NCBI RefSeq assembly: GCF_009765865.1
Contig: NZ_LMUQ01000006.1
Span: forward strand, 27,998 to 91,997
Length of the DNA: 64,000 nucleotides
Reading direction: 5' to 3'
Source of the DNA: Acidisoma sp. L85
GTDB taxonomy: Bacteria > Pseudomonadota > Alphaproteobacteria > Acetobacterales > Acetobacteraceae
A program made the position numbers and the translations under genes. This document shows, piece by piece, positions 42,827 through 51,903 of this stretch (its first letter is position 1; each line of letters begins with the position of its first letter). The notes beneath the pieces were generated by a model that saw only the letters and a program-made list of their open reading frames with translations, made no database searches and had not been told where the DNA came from.

Positions 42827-43037
42827 ATAAGTATGATGGTGGTTTGCGCGGCACGGTGAGTTGAACCGGGCGCCGAGGCAGCGGCATCTAATCGCATTCT
42901 CTAATTCCATTCTCGCAGTGACGTGCGGCGCAGATTCTTTGCCGCACGCCGCTGCGTATTTATTCCCAACCATCCAGTCTTACAGGGTGGCAGCTTCGCG
43001 GCGCCCGGTAGCCAACGCCGGGAGGTCAGCACGCTGC

Positions 43038-44399
43038 ATGGCGGTGGTTCCCAGTCTGCTCGAATGGGCAGAGATCGCGCTTGAGGCCTATGGGCAAAAG
43101 CCCGCCGACCATCACCGACTTTTGCTGGCGAAGCTGGATGCCGCGAGTCGCGGTGAGATCGAGCGACTGATGGTGTTGATGCCGCCGGGATCGGCGAAAT
43201 CGACCTACGCCTCGGTTTTGTTTCCGGCATGGTGGTTCGCCGCGCATCCGCGTTCCGCGATGATCGCCACTTCGCATACGGAAAGCCTCGCCAGCCATTT
43301 CGGGCGGCGGACGCGGCAGCTGATACAGGCGCACGCGGGCACACTGGGCTATAAACTGGAGCCCGACGAACGAGCGGCGCATCGCTGGCGCACCTCGCGC
43401 GGGGGCGAGTATTTCGCGACGGGTATGCGCGGACCGATCGCCGGACGCCGCGCCGACCTGGCAATCATCGACGATCCGGTGAAGTCCTTTGCGGAGGCGG
43501 ATTCGCCGACCGCGCGGGAGCATGCATGGCAATGGTATCGCGCCGATCTGGTGCCTCGCCTCAAGCCGCGCGGCCGCATCATTCTGGTGATGACGCGCTG
43601 GCATCAGGACGATCTGGGCGGCCGGATCCTCGACACCGAGAAGAACTGGACGGTGGTGCGGCTTCCCGCCTTGGCCGAAGCAGAGGACCCGCTGGGTCGC
43701 CAGCCGGGTGATGCGCTCTGGCCGGAATGGGAAGATGCAGCGGCGATCGAGCGCAAACGCCTGGTCGTCGGCGACCGCACCTTCTCCGCGCTCTACCAGC
43801 AGGACCCCAAGCCGCAGAGCGGCGGCCTGTTTCTGGTCGATCGCATCCCGACCCTCGAACACGCGGCGGAAGACTCTGTCGCGGCAGTGCGCGCCTGGGA
43901 CCTTGCCGCGGCGATCCCTGGGCCGGGACGCGATCCGGATTGGACCGTTGGACTGCGGCTGGAGCGTGATGCGGAGGGCAACCTTCTCGTGACCGACGTG
44001 CAGCGCCTGCGCGGTTCGCCGGGGGAGGTAGAGGCGGTGATCTTGGCGAGTGCGCGCGAGGATGGCGCGGAGGTGCTGATTTCCCTGCCGCAAGATCCAG
44101 GCCAGGCGGGGCGTGCGCAGGTCGCTTATCTGACGCGGCGCCTAGCTGGTTTTCGTGTGACGGCGACGCCGGAAACAGGCTCGAAGATCACCCGTGCGTC
44201 GCCCGTTGCCGCCCAGGTTGAGGCCGGCAATCTGCGTCTGCTGCGCGGGCGCTGGAACCTGCCGTTCCTCGATGAGCTACGGGACTTCCCGCATGGCAAC
44301 AAGGACGACCAGGTCGATGCGCTGTCTCGCGCCTTCATGACGCTGCTGCCGCCGGATGCGCCGACGCGACGCCTGCATATTCCCCATCTCGGGCGCTAA
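43038..44399 (+). CDS. Phage terminase large subunit
   Basis: 453 residues from ATG 43038 (GGAGGT lies 11 bases before it); the frame is open to 42861 but that part is unlike terminases. The ATPase domain has Walker A-type M-P-P-G-S-A-K-S-T near residue 53 and Walker B-type L-A-I-I-D-D-P near residue 140. The nuclease domain shows the acidic R-A-W-D-L-A-A and the late D-D-Q-V-D-A-L-S-R-A-F signature. It packages phage DNA into preformed heads. Intact in sequence, in contrast to the portal and capsid genes behind it. Driven by the promoter at 42798-42826. Confidence 0.92.
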   Translation: MAVVPSLLEWAEIALEAYGQKPADHHRLLLAKLDAASRGEIERLMVLMPPGSAKSTYASVLFPAWWFAAHPRSAMIATSHTESLASHFGRRTRQLIQAHAGTLGYKLEPDERAAHRWRTSRGGEYFATGMRGPIAGRRADLAIIDDPVKSFAEADSPTAREHAWQWYRADLVPRLKPRGRIILVMTRWHQDDLGGRILDTEKNWTVVRLPALAEAEDPLGRQPGDALWPEWEDAAAIERKRLVVGDRTFSALYQQDPKPQSGGLFLVDRIPTLEHAAEDSVAAVRAWDLAAAIPGPGRDPDWTVGLRLERDAEGNLLVTDVQRLRGSPGEVEAVILASAREDGAEVLISLPQDPGQAGRAQVAYLTRRLAGFRVTATPETGSKITRASPVAAQVEAGNLRLLRGRWNLPFLDELRDFPHGNKDDQVDALSRAFMTLLPPDAPTRRLHIPHLGR

Positions 44400-44426
44400 C
44401 CACTCTTCCCATCCGCGAGGCCGCTC

Positions 44427-45845
44427 ATGTTCGATACGATTCGCGCGCTCATTCCGCGCGACCCGGACTATCCGCCGCGCGTCGCCACGCTCGACCTCCT
44501 GCGGCGGACCTTGAACGGCACGCTGTACGACGTGCTGCCCTATCAGTTTCATGAGGAGCGCTCGGCGAGCGGCGAGTATATCCCGCTGCGCGACCGCCGC
44601 CCTTCCGTGCGTTATGCCCTGCCGCGCATCGTGGTGGAGGATAGTGTCGCCCTGCTGTTCAGCGAGGGGCACTTCCCGGCGATCGATTCGCCCGATGCCG
44701 ATATTCGCGGCTTCTTCGCGGATCTGGTGCAGGAGACTGGGCTTAACGAGATCATGATCGATGCGGCGATCCGTGGCTCGATCGGATCGGTGGCGTTGCT
44801 GCTGCGCATATTGAAGGGCCGCGTCTTCGTCTCCGTGCTCGACAGCATTTTCCTCACGCCAGTCTGGCAAACGGAAGCCCCCGATACTCTTGCTTCCGTC
44901 ACCGAGCGCTACAAGGTGCAGGGCGCCGTGCTGGCGGCACAGGGCTATGCGATCGAGGATCTTGGCGCCGACTATTGGTTCATGCGCCGCTGGGATGCGG
45001 AGGCCGAGACTTGGTTCCAGCCCTGGCCCGTCAGTTGGCCGGCGGAACTCGCACCTGAGATCGATGCCGCGCGCACGTTGAGCCATGATCTCGGCTTCGT
45101 TCCGCTCGTCTGGATACGCAACCTGCCCGGCGGAACGGGCTTAGGTGGCGGCGAGATCGATGGGGCCGCGACGTTCCGCGCCGCCATCGAGACCGGCATC
45201 GAAATCGACTACTAGCTATCGCAAGCAGGTCGCGGGCTGAAATACAGCTCCGACCCGACACTGCTCATCAAGGAGCCGGCGACACCCGATCGCGAGATCA
45301 TCAAAGGTGCCGGCAATGCCTTGGTCGTCAGCAAGGATGGCGACGCACGGCTGCTGGAGATCGGCGGCACGGCGGCGAATGCGGTCATCGATTATGTTCG
45401 CGCGCTGCGGGAATTTGCGCTGGAAAGCGTACACGGCAATCGCGCGAGCGCAGACCGTATTGCCGCCGCACAGTCAGGCCGCGCGCTCGAACTCATGAAC
45501 CAAGGGCTTATCTGGCTCGCCGACAATCTCCGCATCTCCTATGGCGAGAGCGGGCTTCTGCCTCTGGCACGGATGATCGCGCGGGCGACGGAACGCTACA
45601 CCATCACGGTGATGGGGCGTGCCGCGCCGCCAATCAGCGAAGGTAGCCGGCTCTCGCTGCGGTGGCGGCCCTGGTATCCGTCCTCGCCCGCCGACCGTTT
45701 GGCCGAAGCGCAGACCCTGCAGACGCTCTGCGCGGCCGGGCTGATCAGCCGGGAGACGGCGACCCGTTCGCTGGCCGACACCTACGGCATCGCGGATGTC
45801 GCCGCCGAACTTTCCAGCATCGCAAAGGACACACAGACCTCATGA
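44427..45845 (+). pseudogene. Phage portal protein gene split by an in-frame amber codon
   Basis: One frame encodes 472 codons interrupted only by TAG at 45213-45215 after 262 residues (ending G-I-E-I-D-Y). Sequence resumes L-S-Q-A-G-R-G-L-K-Y and continues to S-I-A-K-D-T-Q-T-S without frame change. The combined protein has the size and helical stem/clip layout of SPP1 gp6-like portal proteins (long helix with A-A-Q-S-G-R-A-L-E-L-M, beta-rich wing). CAG (Gln) to TAG is a one-base change. Either a point-mutated relic, an assembly error or a suppressed amber codon. Start ATG 44427 follows terL by 27 bases. Confidence 0.75.
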
Positions 45846-46261
45846 CGACGGCTGACGGCACATTTCCGGCCACCGAGACGCCGGCCGGCGAGACCATGGA
45901 GGCGTTGCGGATGCGCGCGGCGCAGCTTGAGCAACAGGTACGCTCGCTCGGCGAACAGTCGCGGGCCAATCTCATTCGCGCCGAGCTGAAGGCCGAGGCG
46001 CTGCGCGCCGGCATGGTCGATCTCGATGGGCTCAAGCTCATCGATCCGGCAGAGCTTTCCTGGACGGAGGGCGGCGAGGTCGAAGGGGCCGCGGCGCTCA
46101 TTCAACGTTTCCGGCGGGCGAAGCCTTGGCTGTTTGCTTCCGGTTCCAGCGCCATCGCCGCCGCGCCACCGCCTTCCCAGCCGCCGCGTCAGAAGGCGGC
46201 CTTAGAGATGAGCCACGACGAATATCGCATCGCCCGCGCTGCCCTGCTGCGACGCCTCTAA
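45842..46261 (+). CDS. Phage scaffold-like small protein
   Basis: 139 residues; ATG overlaps the portal stop (ATGA). A predicted coiled-coil segment, M-E-A-L-R-M-R-A-A-Q-L-E-Q-Q-V-R, followed by A-N-L-I-R-A-E-L-K-A-E-A-L-R-A-G and D-L-D-G-L-K-L-I-D, looks like scaffold proteins (minor head class) that lie between portal and capsid genes and often have a helical N-half and an acidic tail. It has no signal peptide or catalytic motif. The function is inferred from position and helical composition. Confidence 0.6.
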   Translation: MTTADGTFPATETPAGETMEALRMRAAQLEQQVRSLGEQSRANLIRAELKAEALRAGMVDLDGLKLIDPAELSWTEGGEVEGAAALIQRFRRAKPWLFASGSSAIAAAPPPSQPPRQKAALEMSHDEYRIARAALLRRL

Positions 46262-46303
46262 GCGCGACGCGCCTTCTCACACCAGCCACGCACGAGGATC
46301 CTC

Positions 46304-48148
46304 ATGGGCATCCAGAACTTCCCAACCGCTTTGCAACCGATCATCCAGCAAGGGTTCCTGGAGCGCGAGTTCCAGCAAGCCCTGCGATCCCGCCTCGGTT
46401 ACCGAGCCGTGGCCGATCGAGAGGAAATCGCTGTCGGCATCGGTGAGACGCTGACCAAGACGCGCGCCGGGCTTAAGCCAAGCGTGACGACGCCGCTGGC
46501 GCCCGCACTCAACACCAATCTCGACAATGGGCTGACGCCGACCGGCTGGGGCGTTGAGCAATATACGCTGACGCTCAACTTCTACGCCGCGACCGCTGAT
46601 CTCAACATGGTGACGAGCCGCGTTGGTATCGCGAGCCAGTTCCTGCAGAACGCCTATACCAATGGCGAGCAGGCGGCACGCAGCCTGGATGAGCTGGCGC
46701 GCAACGCCCTGTTCCAGGCGTATTTCGGCGGCAATACCCGGGTGGCGACAGCACTGGGCAGCGCCGGTCCGACGATCGCGGTGGATGATGTCCGCGGTTT
46801 CCAGAGCGTCTTCGTCAACGGCATCCAGGTGCCGGTTTCCTCCGCTAATCCGCTCACTGTCGCGGTGGGCGCGGGTAACGGCGACAACTACACGCGGCTG
46901 ACCAACTACATCGCCGCGACGCTGGAGGCCGGTATGGGCCTCTATGTCGGTCTCGTCATCAATGCCGCGCTACTGCGCAATATCCGCAGCACGCTGATGG
47001 CGTTTCTCTCGGCGCTGCAAAGCCAGGGGATGATCGGCACCACGGATGGTTCCACGGCCTTCGCGGTGATCTGCGACACCATCAACAATCCGCCGACCCG
47101 GCTGGCGCTCGGCTACGTCCAGGCCGATGCGCAGATCCGCTACCAGGGGATCAACGAGAAGTTCCTCGTCAATCTCGACGGCGGTGTGGGCGTTTTGGTG
47201 ACGAGCACCAATACGGCGTCGTCCAGCGGCGGTGGCAGCGGTAGCGGCCCGGGCGGCGGCGGTACCGGCGGCACCGCGTCGGTGACCGTGAGCGCGCCGG
47301 GATCCGCAACGGCTGGCACCGCGCTTGCGCTTTCGGGCACCGTCTCGCCCAGCGGTTCCTCCGTGAGCGTCGCGCTGTCGGGTTCCGGCACTGTCCTGCC
47401 GAGCAGCGGCTTCGTCGCGGCGACCGTTTCCTCGGGAACCTGGTCCGCGCACGTCACCCCTGCCGCCGCCGGCACGGTCTTTGCCTGGGCGAAGACCTCG
47501 ACCACCGGCATCACCGGCGTTTCCGCCGCCATCACGGTCGCGGCAGCCTCGGGCGGCGGCACCGCATCCGTCACCGTGACCGCGCCAGGTTCCGGCACGG
47601 CAGGCACCGCCCTCGCGCTTTCGGGCACCGTTGCCCCGAGCGGTTCCTCCGTCAGCGTCGCGCTGTCGGGTTCCGGCACCGTCCCGCCGACCAGCGGCTT
47701 CGTGGCGGCAACCGTTTCCGGAGGAACCTGGTCGGCGAGCGTCACGCCCTCCGCCGCGGGCACGCTCTTTGCCTGGGCGGATACCTCGACCACCGGCGTC
47801 ACCGGCGTTTCGGCCGCCATCACCGTCTCGGCAGCCCCCAGTAGTGCGACGCTCACCTGGAACCTCGTGCCGGCCGGCCCCTATACGGCTGGTCAAGGCG
47901 GCATCGGCGCCAATGCCCTGCTGCATCCCGGCACGGCGGCGACCGGCGTGCAGTTCGGCTGGTCGAGCAGCGCCTCCGTCGCGCCCACGGTCTGGGCGAC
48001 CGGCACGCTGGCCGCCACCGAGGGCAATGGCGACACGCTCTGGGCCGCCTTCATCAACGCGCCCGCGACGGCTGGCACCTATTTCGCCTGGGTCGAAAGC
48101 GTGGACGGCGCGGAGAAAGCCGTGACGGCCGCCGTAACCGTCACCTGA
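46304..48148 (+). CDS. Chimeric phage structural protein: capsid N-part, tail-sheath C-part, Ig-like repeats
   Basis: 614 residues, ATG with GAGGA upstream. Residues 1 to about 190 look like a major capsid protein (L-E-R-E-F-Q-Q-A-L, T-R-A-G-L-K-P, T-L-N-F-Y-A-A-T-A-D-L, L-A-R-N-A-L-F-Q-A-Y). From about 196 to 300 the sequence is like the C-terminus of contractile tail-sheath proteins (N-I-R-S-T-L-M-A-F-L-S-A-L-Q-S-Q-G-M-I, then C-D-T-I-N-N-P-P, Y-V-Q-A-D and I-N-E-K-F-L-V-N). A Gly/Ser linker (303-323) leads to two nearly identical Ig-like repeats and a third beta domain (513-614). I infer an in-frame deletion joining two genes. Whether the fusion folds is unknown. Confidence 0.7.
   Translation: MGIQNFPTALQPIIQQGFLEREFQQALRSRLGYRAVADREEIAVGIGETLTKTRAGLKPSVTTPLAPALNTNLDNGLTPTGWGVEQYTLTLNFYAATADLNMVTSRVGIASQFLQNAYTNGEQAARSLDELARNALFQAYFGGNTRVATALGSAGPTIAVDDVRGFQSVFVNGIQVPVSSANPLTVAVGAGNGDNYTRLTNYIAATLEAGMGLYVGLVINAALLRNIRSTLMAFLSALQSQGMIGTTDGSTAFAVICDTINNPPTRLALGYVQADAQIRYQGINEKFLVNLDGGVGVLVTSTNTASSSGGGSGSGPGGGGTGGTASVTVSAPGSATAGTALALSGTVSPSGSSVSVALSGSGTVLPSSGFVAATVSSGTWSAHVTPAAAGTVFAWAKTSTTGITGVSAAITVAAASGGGTASVTVTAPGSGTAGTALALSGTVAPSGSSVSVALSGSGTVPPTSGFVAATVSGGTWSASVTPSAAGTLFAWADTSTTGVTGVSAAITVSAAPSSATLTWNLVPAGPYTAGQGGIGANALLHPGTAATGVQFGWSSSASVAPTVWATGTLAATEGNGDTLWAAFINAPATAGTYFAWVESVDGAEKAVTAAVTVT
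47273..47839 (+). repeat. Two tandem coding repeats of about 285 bases (Ig-like domains)
   Basis: Bases 47273-47560 and 47561-47839 encode nearly identical units of 96 and 93 residues sharing A-S-V-T-V, T-A-G-T-A-L-A-L-S-G-T-V, G-S-S-V-S-V-A-L-S-G-S-G-T-V and S-G-F-V-A-A-T-V-S. The high DNA similarity points to a recent duplication or gene conversion. Confidence 0.85.
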
Positions 48149-48256
48149 GCGGCCACATTTTCACTTCCTCCTAGATCAAAGCACGAACGTCTCGCAGCTA
48201 AGCGGCGGTGAACCGCCTCGCGCGGTGCATTGCGTCCTACGAAAAGGTCCATTGAG

Positions 48257-50374
48257 ATGCTGTTTGCGGCAAACGGCCGACCGCTCTTCGCGGCCACGGG
48301 GCGACCGCTGCTGGTAACCGCCGCGACCACGGGCAGTTCGAGTAGCTCCTCGGGGAGCGGCGCGTTCTCCGGCCCTTTTCCCAGCGACATCCTTGGCCTG
48401 TCCGGCTGGTGGGACGCCGGAGCCTTGGACGGCATGGCCGACGCGCAGGGAGACGCGCTCACCGCCTGGGGCAGCACCGCCGGCAGCCTGCCCGACAAGT
48501 CGGGCGGTGCGGCGATGCTGCCTTATCACTGGTTCACCGGCAGCGGCTCGCCGGCCGCCCTAATCGCCACGCCGCGCCTCAACGGTTTGCTGGGAGGCGT
48601 CGGCGCCCCAGTCTCCCCGGCGAGCTACGCACCGACGCTCGACCCCGACACCGGCCTCCAGCTCACCAACCTCGCCACCGGACCGAATCTCGCCTGGACC
48701 CGGATGATCGTCTGGAGCCGCCCGAACCGGCGGCAGGGCACGCTGCAGGTCAATGCCAACCCCGTGGCTTTGCTCCGCAGCAATGGCGTGACGCTCGTGT
48801 CGCTATCCTCGACAGGCGCGACGCTCACTTTGTTTCCGGCCAGCGTGGCTCTGACACTGAGCACGGCGATGACCCGGCGGCACAGCCACGCGCTCATCCT
48901 GCGCAACACGCCGGGCGTCGGCGTCGATGTTTGGCTCGATGGCACGCGCGTCGCGACGGCGATCGCCAATCCGCTGCCCAATGGCGCGGCGGGGCAATTC
49001 GTCTTCGGCCATGAGATGAACCTGCAAGGCGGCGCGCAGCTGTGGTTCCACGAAATGGCGGGCTGGGAGCGCGCGCTCTCCAGCGCCGACATCACCACGC
49101 TGATCGCCTGCGGCGGCCGCTGGACGCTCGGAACACGGCGCGGTTCCAGCCTGCTCGTCATGGGGCAAAGCAATGCGGGCTATTTCTGGCTATCGGGCGC
49201 CGCGCAAATCATGGCGAATGGCCTGAGCTGGTATCTCGGGACGCTCGCCGGAAACATCATCGTCGCGGCCTCGGGCAGCTTCATCAATCCGCCGCGCTAC
49301 ACTCAGATTTCCGGCCATCCGATCAGCAACTCCACGCAGCCGCTGTTTCCGCCGGGCGCTGGCAACGGCACCTTCCTCGTCAACCCCGGCGATGGCAGCG
49401 ACCCCTCGACCTGGGCGCTGGGGCCGGACGGGCTGGCGGTGCAGGCGTATCTCTCCGGCGCCGCGATGGTGCCGACAGCCGAGGACATCGCCGACATCGC
49501 CGCCATCGTCTGGCCGTGGACGGAGCAGGATTCCACCGCGCCCTATACGCAGAAGGCGCTGTATACCGGCTCGGTCAAACAGCTCGCGGCGCTCACACGC
49601 GGCATGCTTGGGCGCAGCGCAGCACGACTCCCTCTGCTGATGTGGAACGCGATCCCCTATGAGACGGACACCGGCGTACAGATGGTGCGCGAGAGCGTGG
49701 CCGACATTGCAGCCGACAGCACGCAGAACCTCAGCGTCTTCGCCGCGCAAACGGCGGACAGCATCCCGCTCAACGCCACCTACGATGCCGTCAATGGCAC
49801 ATGGTCCGGCGGCGATCCGGAACATCGTGACGAGACCGATGAGATCGCCTTCGGCCATCGCGGCGCCCATGTCGCGGCACGCGCGGCGCTCGCCGCCGGC
49901 CTGGGCGATACTCTGACCGCAATCGCCTCCGGCATGCCGCTCGCCGGGCCGGGCATCGCCCATGCCTATCGCCAAAGCTCGACCGAAATCGTCGTGACGG
50001 TGGTGCATGACCAGGGCAGCGACATCAGGTTGCCGTTGCAGGCCGCGAATGGCGCGGGCTGGGCGGCAATGGATGGCGGCACAGTCGCCGCGCCGGGCAC
50101 AATCATTGCCGCTATCGCAGCGGCACGCATCGATGCGACCCATCTTCTCGTCACGCTTGCCAGTACGATCACCAGCCCGAGCCCGGACGTGCAGCTTTTC
50201 TACCCTTGGGGCTCGACGCAGATGGGCCGCGGCGATGCCGTGACCGACAATTTCTCCAGCATCGGCTGGCCCGCCGGCTGGGACATGGGCGGCGATCTCG
50301 GCGCCGCCTGGACCACCGACTTTCCGCTGCAGGCCACGAGCTACGGCATTCCGCTGAGCGACAGCACGGGATGA
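48257..50374 (+). CDS. Tail-fibre-like protein with ConA-like and SGNH esterase domains
   Basis: 705 residues from ATG 48257 (AAAAGG about 11 bases upstream). After a Ser-rich linker (about 25-35) a LamG/ConA-like jelly roll covers about 120-285 (D-V-W-L-D-G-T-R and W-F-H-E-M-A-G-W-E-R-A-L-S are its hallmarks). An SGNH hydrolase follows: M-G-Q-S-N block I near residue 303 and a late D-E-I-A-F-G-H segment near 534 with the possible Asp-His pair, as in sialate O-acetylesterases. The C-terminal part is a beta-rich region. It fits a phage receptor-binding depolymerase or deacetylase of surface glycans. Placed directly after the chimeric structural gene. Confidence 0.7.
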   Translation: MLFAANGRPLFAATGRPLLVTAATTGSSSSSSGSGAFSGPFPSDILGLSGWWDAGALDGMADAQGDALTAWGSTAGSLPDKSGGAAMLPYHWFTGSGSPAALIATPRLNGLLGGVGAPVSPASYAPTLDPDTGLQLTNLATGPNLAWTRMIVWSRPNRRQGTLQVNANPVALLRSNGVTLVSLSSTGATLTLFPASVALTLSTAMTRRHSHALILRNTPGVGVDVWLDGTRVATAIANPLPNGAAGQFVFGHEMNLQGGAQLWFHEMAGWERALSSADITTLIACGGRWTLGTRRGSSLLVMGQSNAGYFWLSGAAQIMANGLSWYLGTLAGNIIVAASGSFINPPRYTQISGHPISNSTQPLFPPGAGNGTFLVNPGDGSDPSTWALGPDGLAVQAYLSGAAMVPTAEDIADIAAIVWPWTEQDSTAPYTQKALYTGSVKQLAALTRGMLGRSAARLPLLMWNAIPYETDTGVQMVRESVADIAADSTQNLSVFAAQTADSIPLNATYDAVNGTWSGGDPEHRDETDEIAFGHRGAHVAARAALAAGLGDTLTAIASGMPLAGPGIAHAYRQSSTEIVVTVVHDQGSDIRLPLQAANGAGWAAMDGGTVAAPGTIIAAIAAARIDATHLLVTLASTITSPSPDVQLFYPWGSTQMGRGDAVTDNFSSIGWPAGWDMGGDLGAAWTTDFPLQATSYGIPLSDSTG

Positions 50375-50413
50375 CGCCCCTCTTTCCCTCGATCGCGAAA
50401 GACACAGCCGTTC

Positions 50414-51334
50414 ATGCGCGCCGATCTCCTGCACGTCATCGCCACCATCGCAAATCCCATTCGCTGGAAAAGCCGTGACCGGCTTTACGACAGCTTCGAG
50501 CAACATATGCTCGATAGCGGCGTTCGCCTCACCGTCGTCGAATGCGCCTATGGCGAGCGGCCCTTCCGCCTCGCGGGGCGGACGGGCGTCACGCATATCG
50601 GCGTGCGTGCGCGGACGCCGCTGTGGTGCAAGGAGCGTCTGATCAACCTGGCGCTCGCGCGGCTGCCGGACGATTGGAAATACGTCGCCTGGATCGACGC
50701 CGATATCCGCTTCCGCAAAGCCGAGTGGGCGGTCGAGACGGTCCATGCGTTGCAGCAATATGATGTCGTGCAGCCCTGGTCCGACTGCTACGATCTCGGG
50801 CCGAACGACGATCATCTGCAAGCCCATCGCAGCTTCTGCCGTCTTTGGCACGAAGGCCGGCCGATCATCCCGAGCGGCAGTGCCGGCTATCAGTTCGCCC
50901 ATCCCGGCTATGCCTGGGCGGCGACCCGCCAGGCGCTCGACTGGACCGGCGGCCTGATCGACACCGCCATCCTCGGCGCCGGCGATCACCACATGGCGCT
51001 GGCGCTGATCAACCGCGTCACGGAGAGCGTGCCGAGCGGCATCTCCGCGAGCTATTTGCGCATGCTGCTGGCCTGGCAAACCCGCGCCCGCCACATCGCG
51101 GGCAATATCTCCTACGTGCCAGGCACCATCGAGCATCTCTGGCACGGGCCAAAGGACAAGCGCGCCTATGTCGATCGTTGGGGCATCCTGACCACGAATG
51201 CCTACGATCCCGACCACGACATCAAGCGCAATGTCTGGGGCGTATGGGAACTCGCCGGCAACAAGCCCGCCCTGACGCGCGCGATCGACCGCTACCTGCG
51301 GAGCCGCGATGAGGACAGCAATAGCATGGGATGA
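50414..51334 (+). CDS. Glycosyltransferase of the GT-A type
   Basis: 306 residues. The donor-site motif V-A-W-I-D-A-D-I-R-F (DxD) near residue 93, preceded by R-T-P-L-W-C-K-E-R-L-I-N, and a later W-A-A-T-R-Q-A-L-D with G-D-H-H-M-A are typical of small GT-A enzymes found in phages and cell-surface loci. No membrane helix is seen. A sugar nucleotide donor and a glycan or protein acceptor are assumed. Located between the fibre-like gene and the small membrane proteins, so host-surface modification is the likely purpose. Its stop overlaps the next start by 4 bases. Confidence 0.82.
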   Translation: MRADLLHVIATIANPIRWKSRDRLYDSFEQHMLDSGVRLTVVECAYGERPFRLAGRTGVTHIGVRARTPLWCKERLINLALARLPDDWKYVAWIDADIRFRKAEWAVETVHALQQYDVVQPWSDCYDLGPNDDHLQAHRSFCRLWHEGRPIIPSGSAGYQFAHPGYAWAATRQALDWTGGLIDTAILGAGDHHMALALINRVTESVPSGISASYLRMLLAWQTRARHIAGNISYVPGTIEHLWHGPKDKRAYVDRWGILTTNAYDPDHDIKRNVWGVWELAGNKPALTRAIDRYLRSRDEDSNSMG

Positions 51335-51876
51335 GAACCGCCATGACGGCCAATGAATGGGTCGAGGTCGTTACCATCACCGTCACCGTCTTCGCTCTCT
51401 ACTCATCCGCTCTTGCCTGGCTGGTCGGGCAGAACGGCAAGCTTCGCTCGGAAACGAAGAAGGATTTCGAGCGGCTGGAGGGCAAGGAGAGCATCGACAT
51501 CGGCGCATTACGCATCGAGATGGGCACCCGCATCGACGGTGTCGAGCACAATGCGGACCGGATCCTCGACAAGGCGCAGGCGGTTGAATCGAAAGCGCGG
51601 CATGATCTCGCCAATACGATGCAGACCGGGCTCTTTGCGCTGCAACAGCAGGTTAATCAGTTGCGCGACGGCAGCGCGACCAAACCGGAGCTGGCGGCGG
51701 TCGAGCAGCGCCTCTCTGCCGCACTGAACGAATTCAAGGTCGAGGCGCGTGCCGAGTTCGGCAAGATCGAACAGAAGGTTGATCGCCTGCCTGCGATGGA
51801 GGCCCAACTCGGCGGCCTTACCCGCGTGTTGGACACTATCAGCACTGCGCTTTCGCAGCGCGGCCTGACACTCTGA
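51331..51876 (+). CDS. Membrane-anchored coiled-coil protein
   Basis: 181 residues with ATG overlapping the previous stop; ATG 51343 is an alternative. One N-terminal helix (V-V-T-I-T-V-T-V-F-A-L-Y-S-S-A) is followed by a long region with heptad-like pattern (R-S-E-T-K-K-D-F-E-R-L-E, then Q-Q-Q-V-N-Q-L-R and A-E-F-G-K-I-E-Q-K-V). No enzymatic motif. In phages such proteins occur in lysis or membrane modules; host function is equally possible. The name cannot be determined. Confidence 0.6.
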   Translation: MRTAMTANEWVEVVTITVTVFALYSSALAWLVGQNGKLRSETKKDFERLEGKESIDIGALRIEMGTRIDGVEHNADRILDKAQAVESKARHDLANTMQTGLFALQQQVNQLRDGSATKPELAAVEQRLSAALNEFKVEARAEFGKIEQKVDRLPAMEAQLGGLTRVLDTISTALSQRGLTL

Positions 51877-51903
51877 GATGCTTTTTAGAACAGGAGATAT
51901 GAG

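Noticed and set aside
44427..45845. Two independent genes rather than a split portal gene.
   Set aside because: The second part has no ribosome-binding site or start near 45216, remains in the same frame as the first, and the combined length fits a portal protein.
49190..51217. A 675-codon open frame on the minus strand opposite the fibre-like protein and glycosyltransferase.
   Set aside because: Composition is typical of antisense GC-rich DNA, and the plus-strand genes carry clear motifs and overlapping starts and stops.
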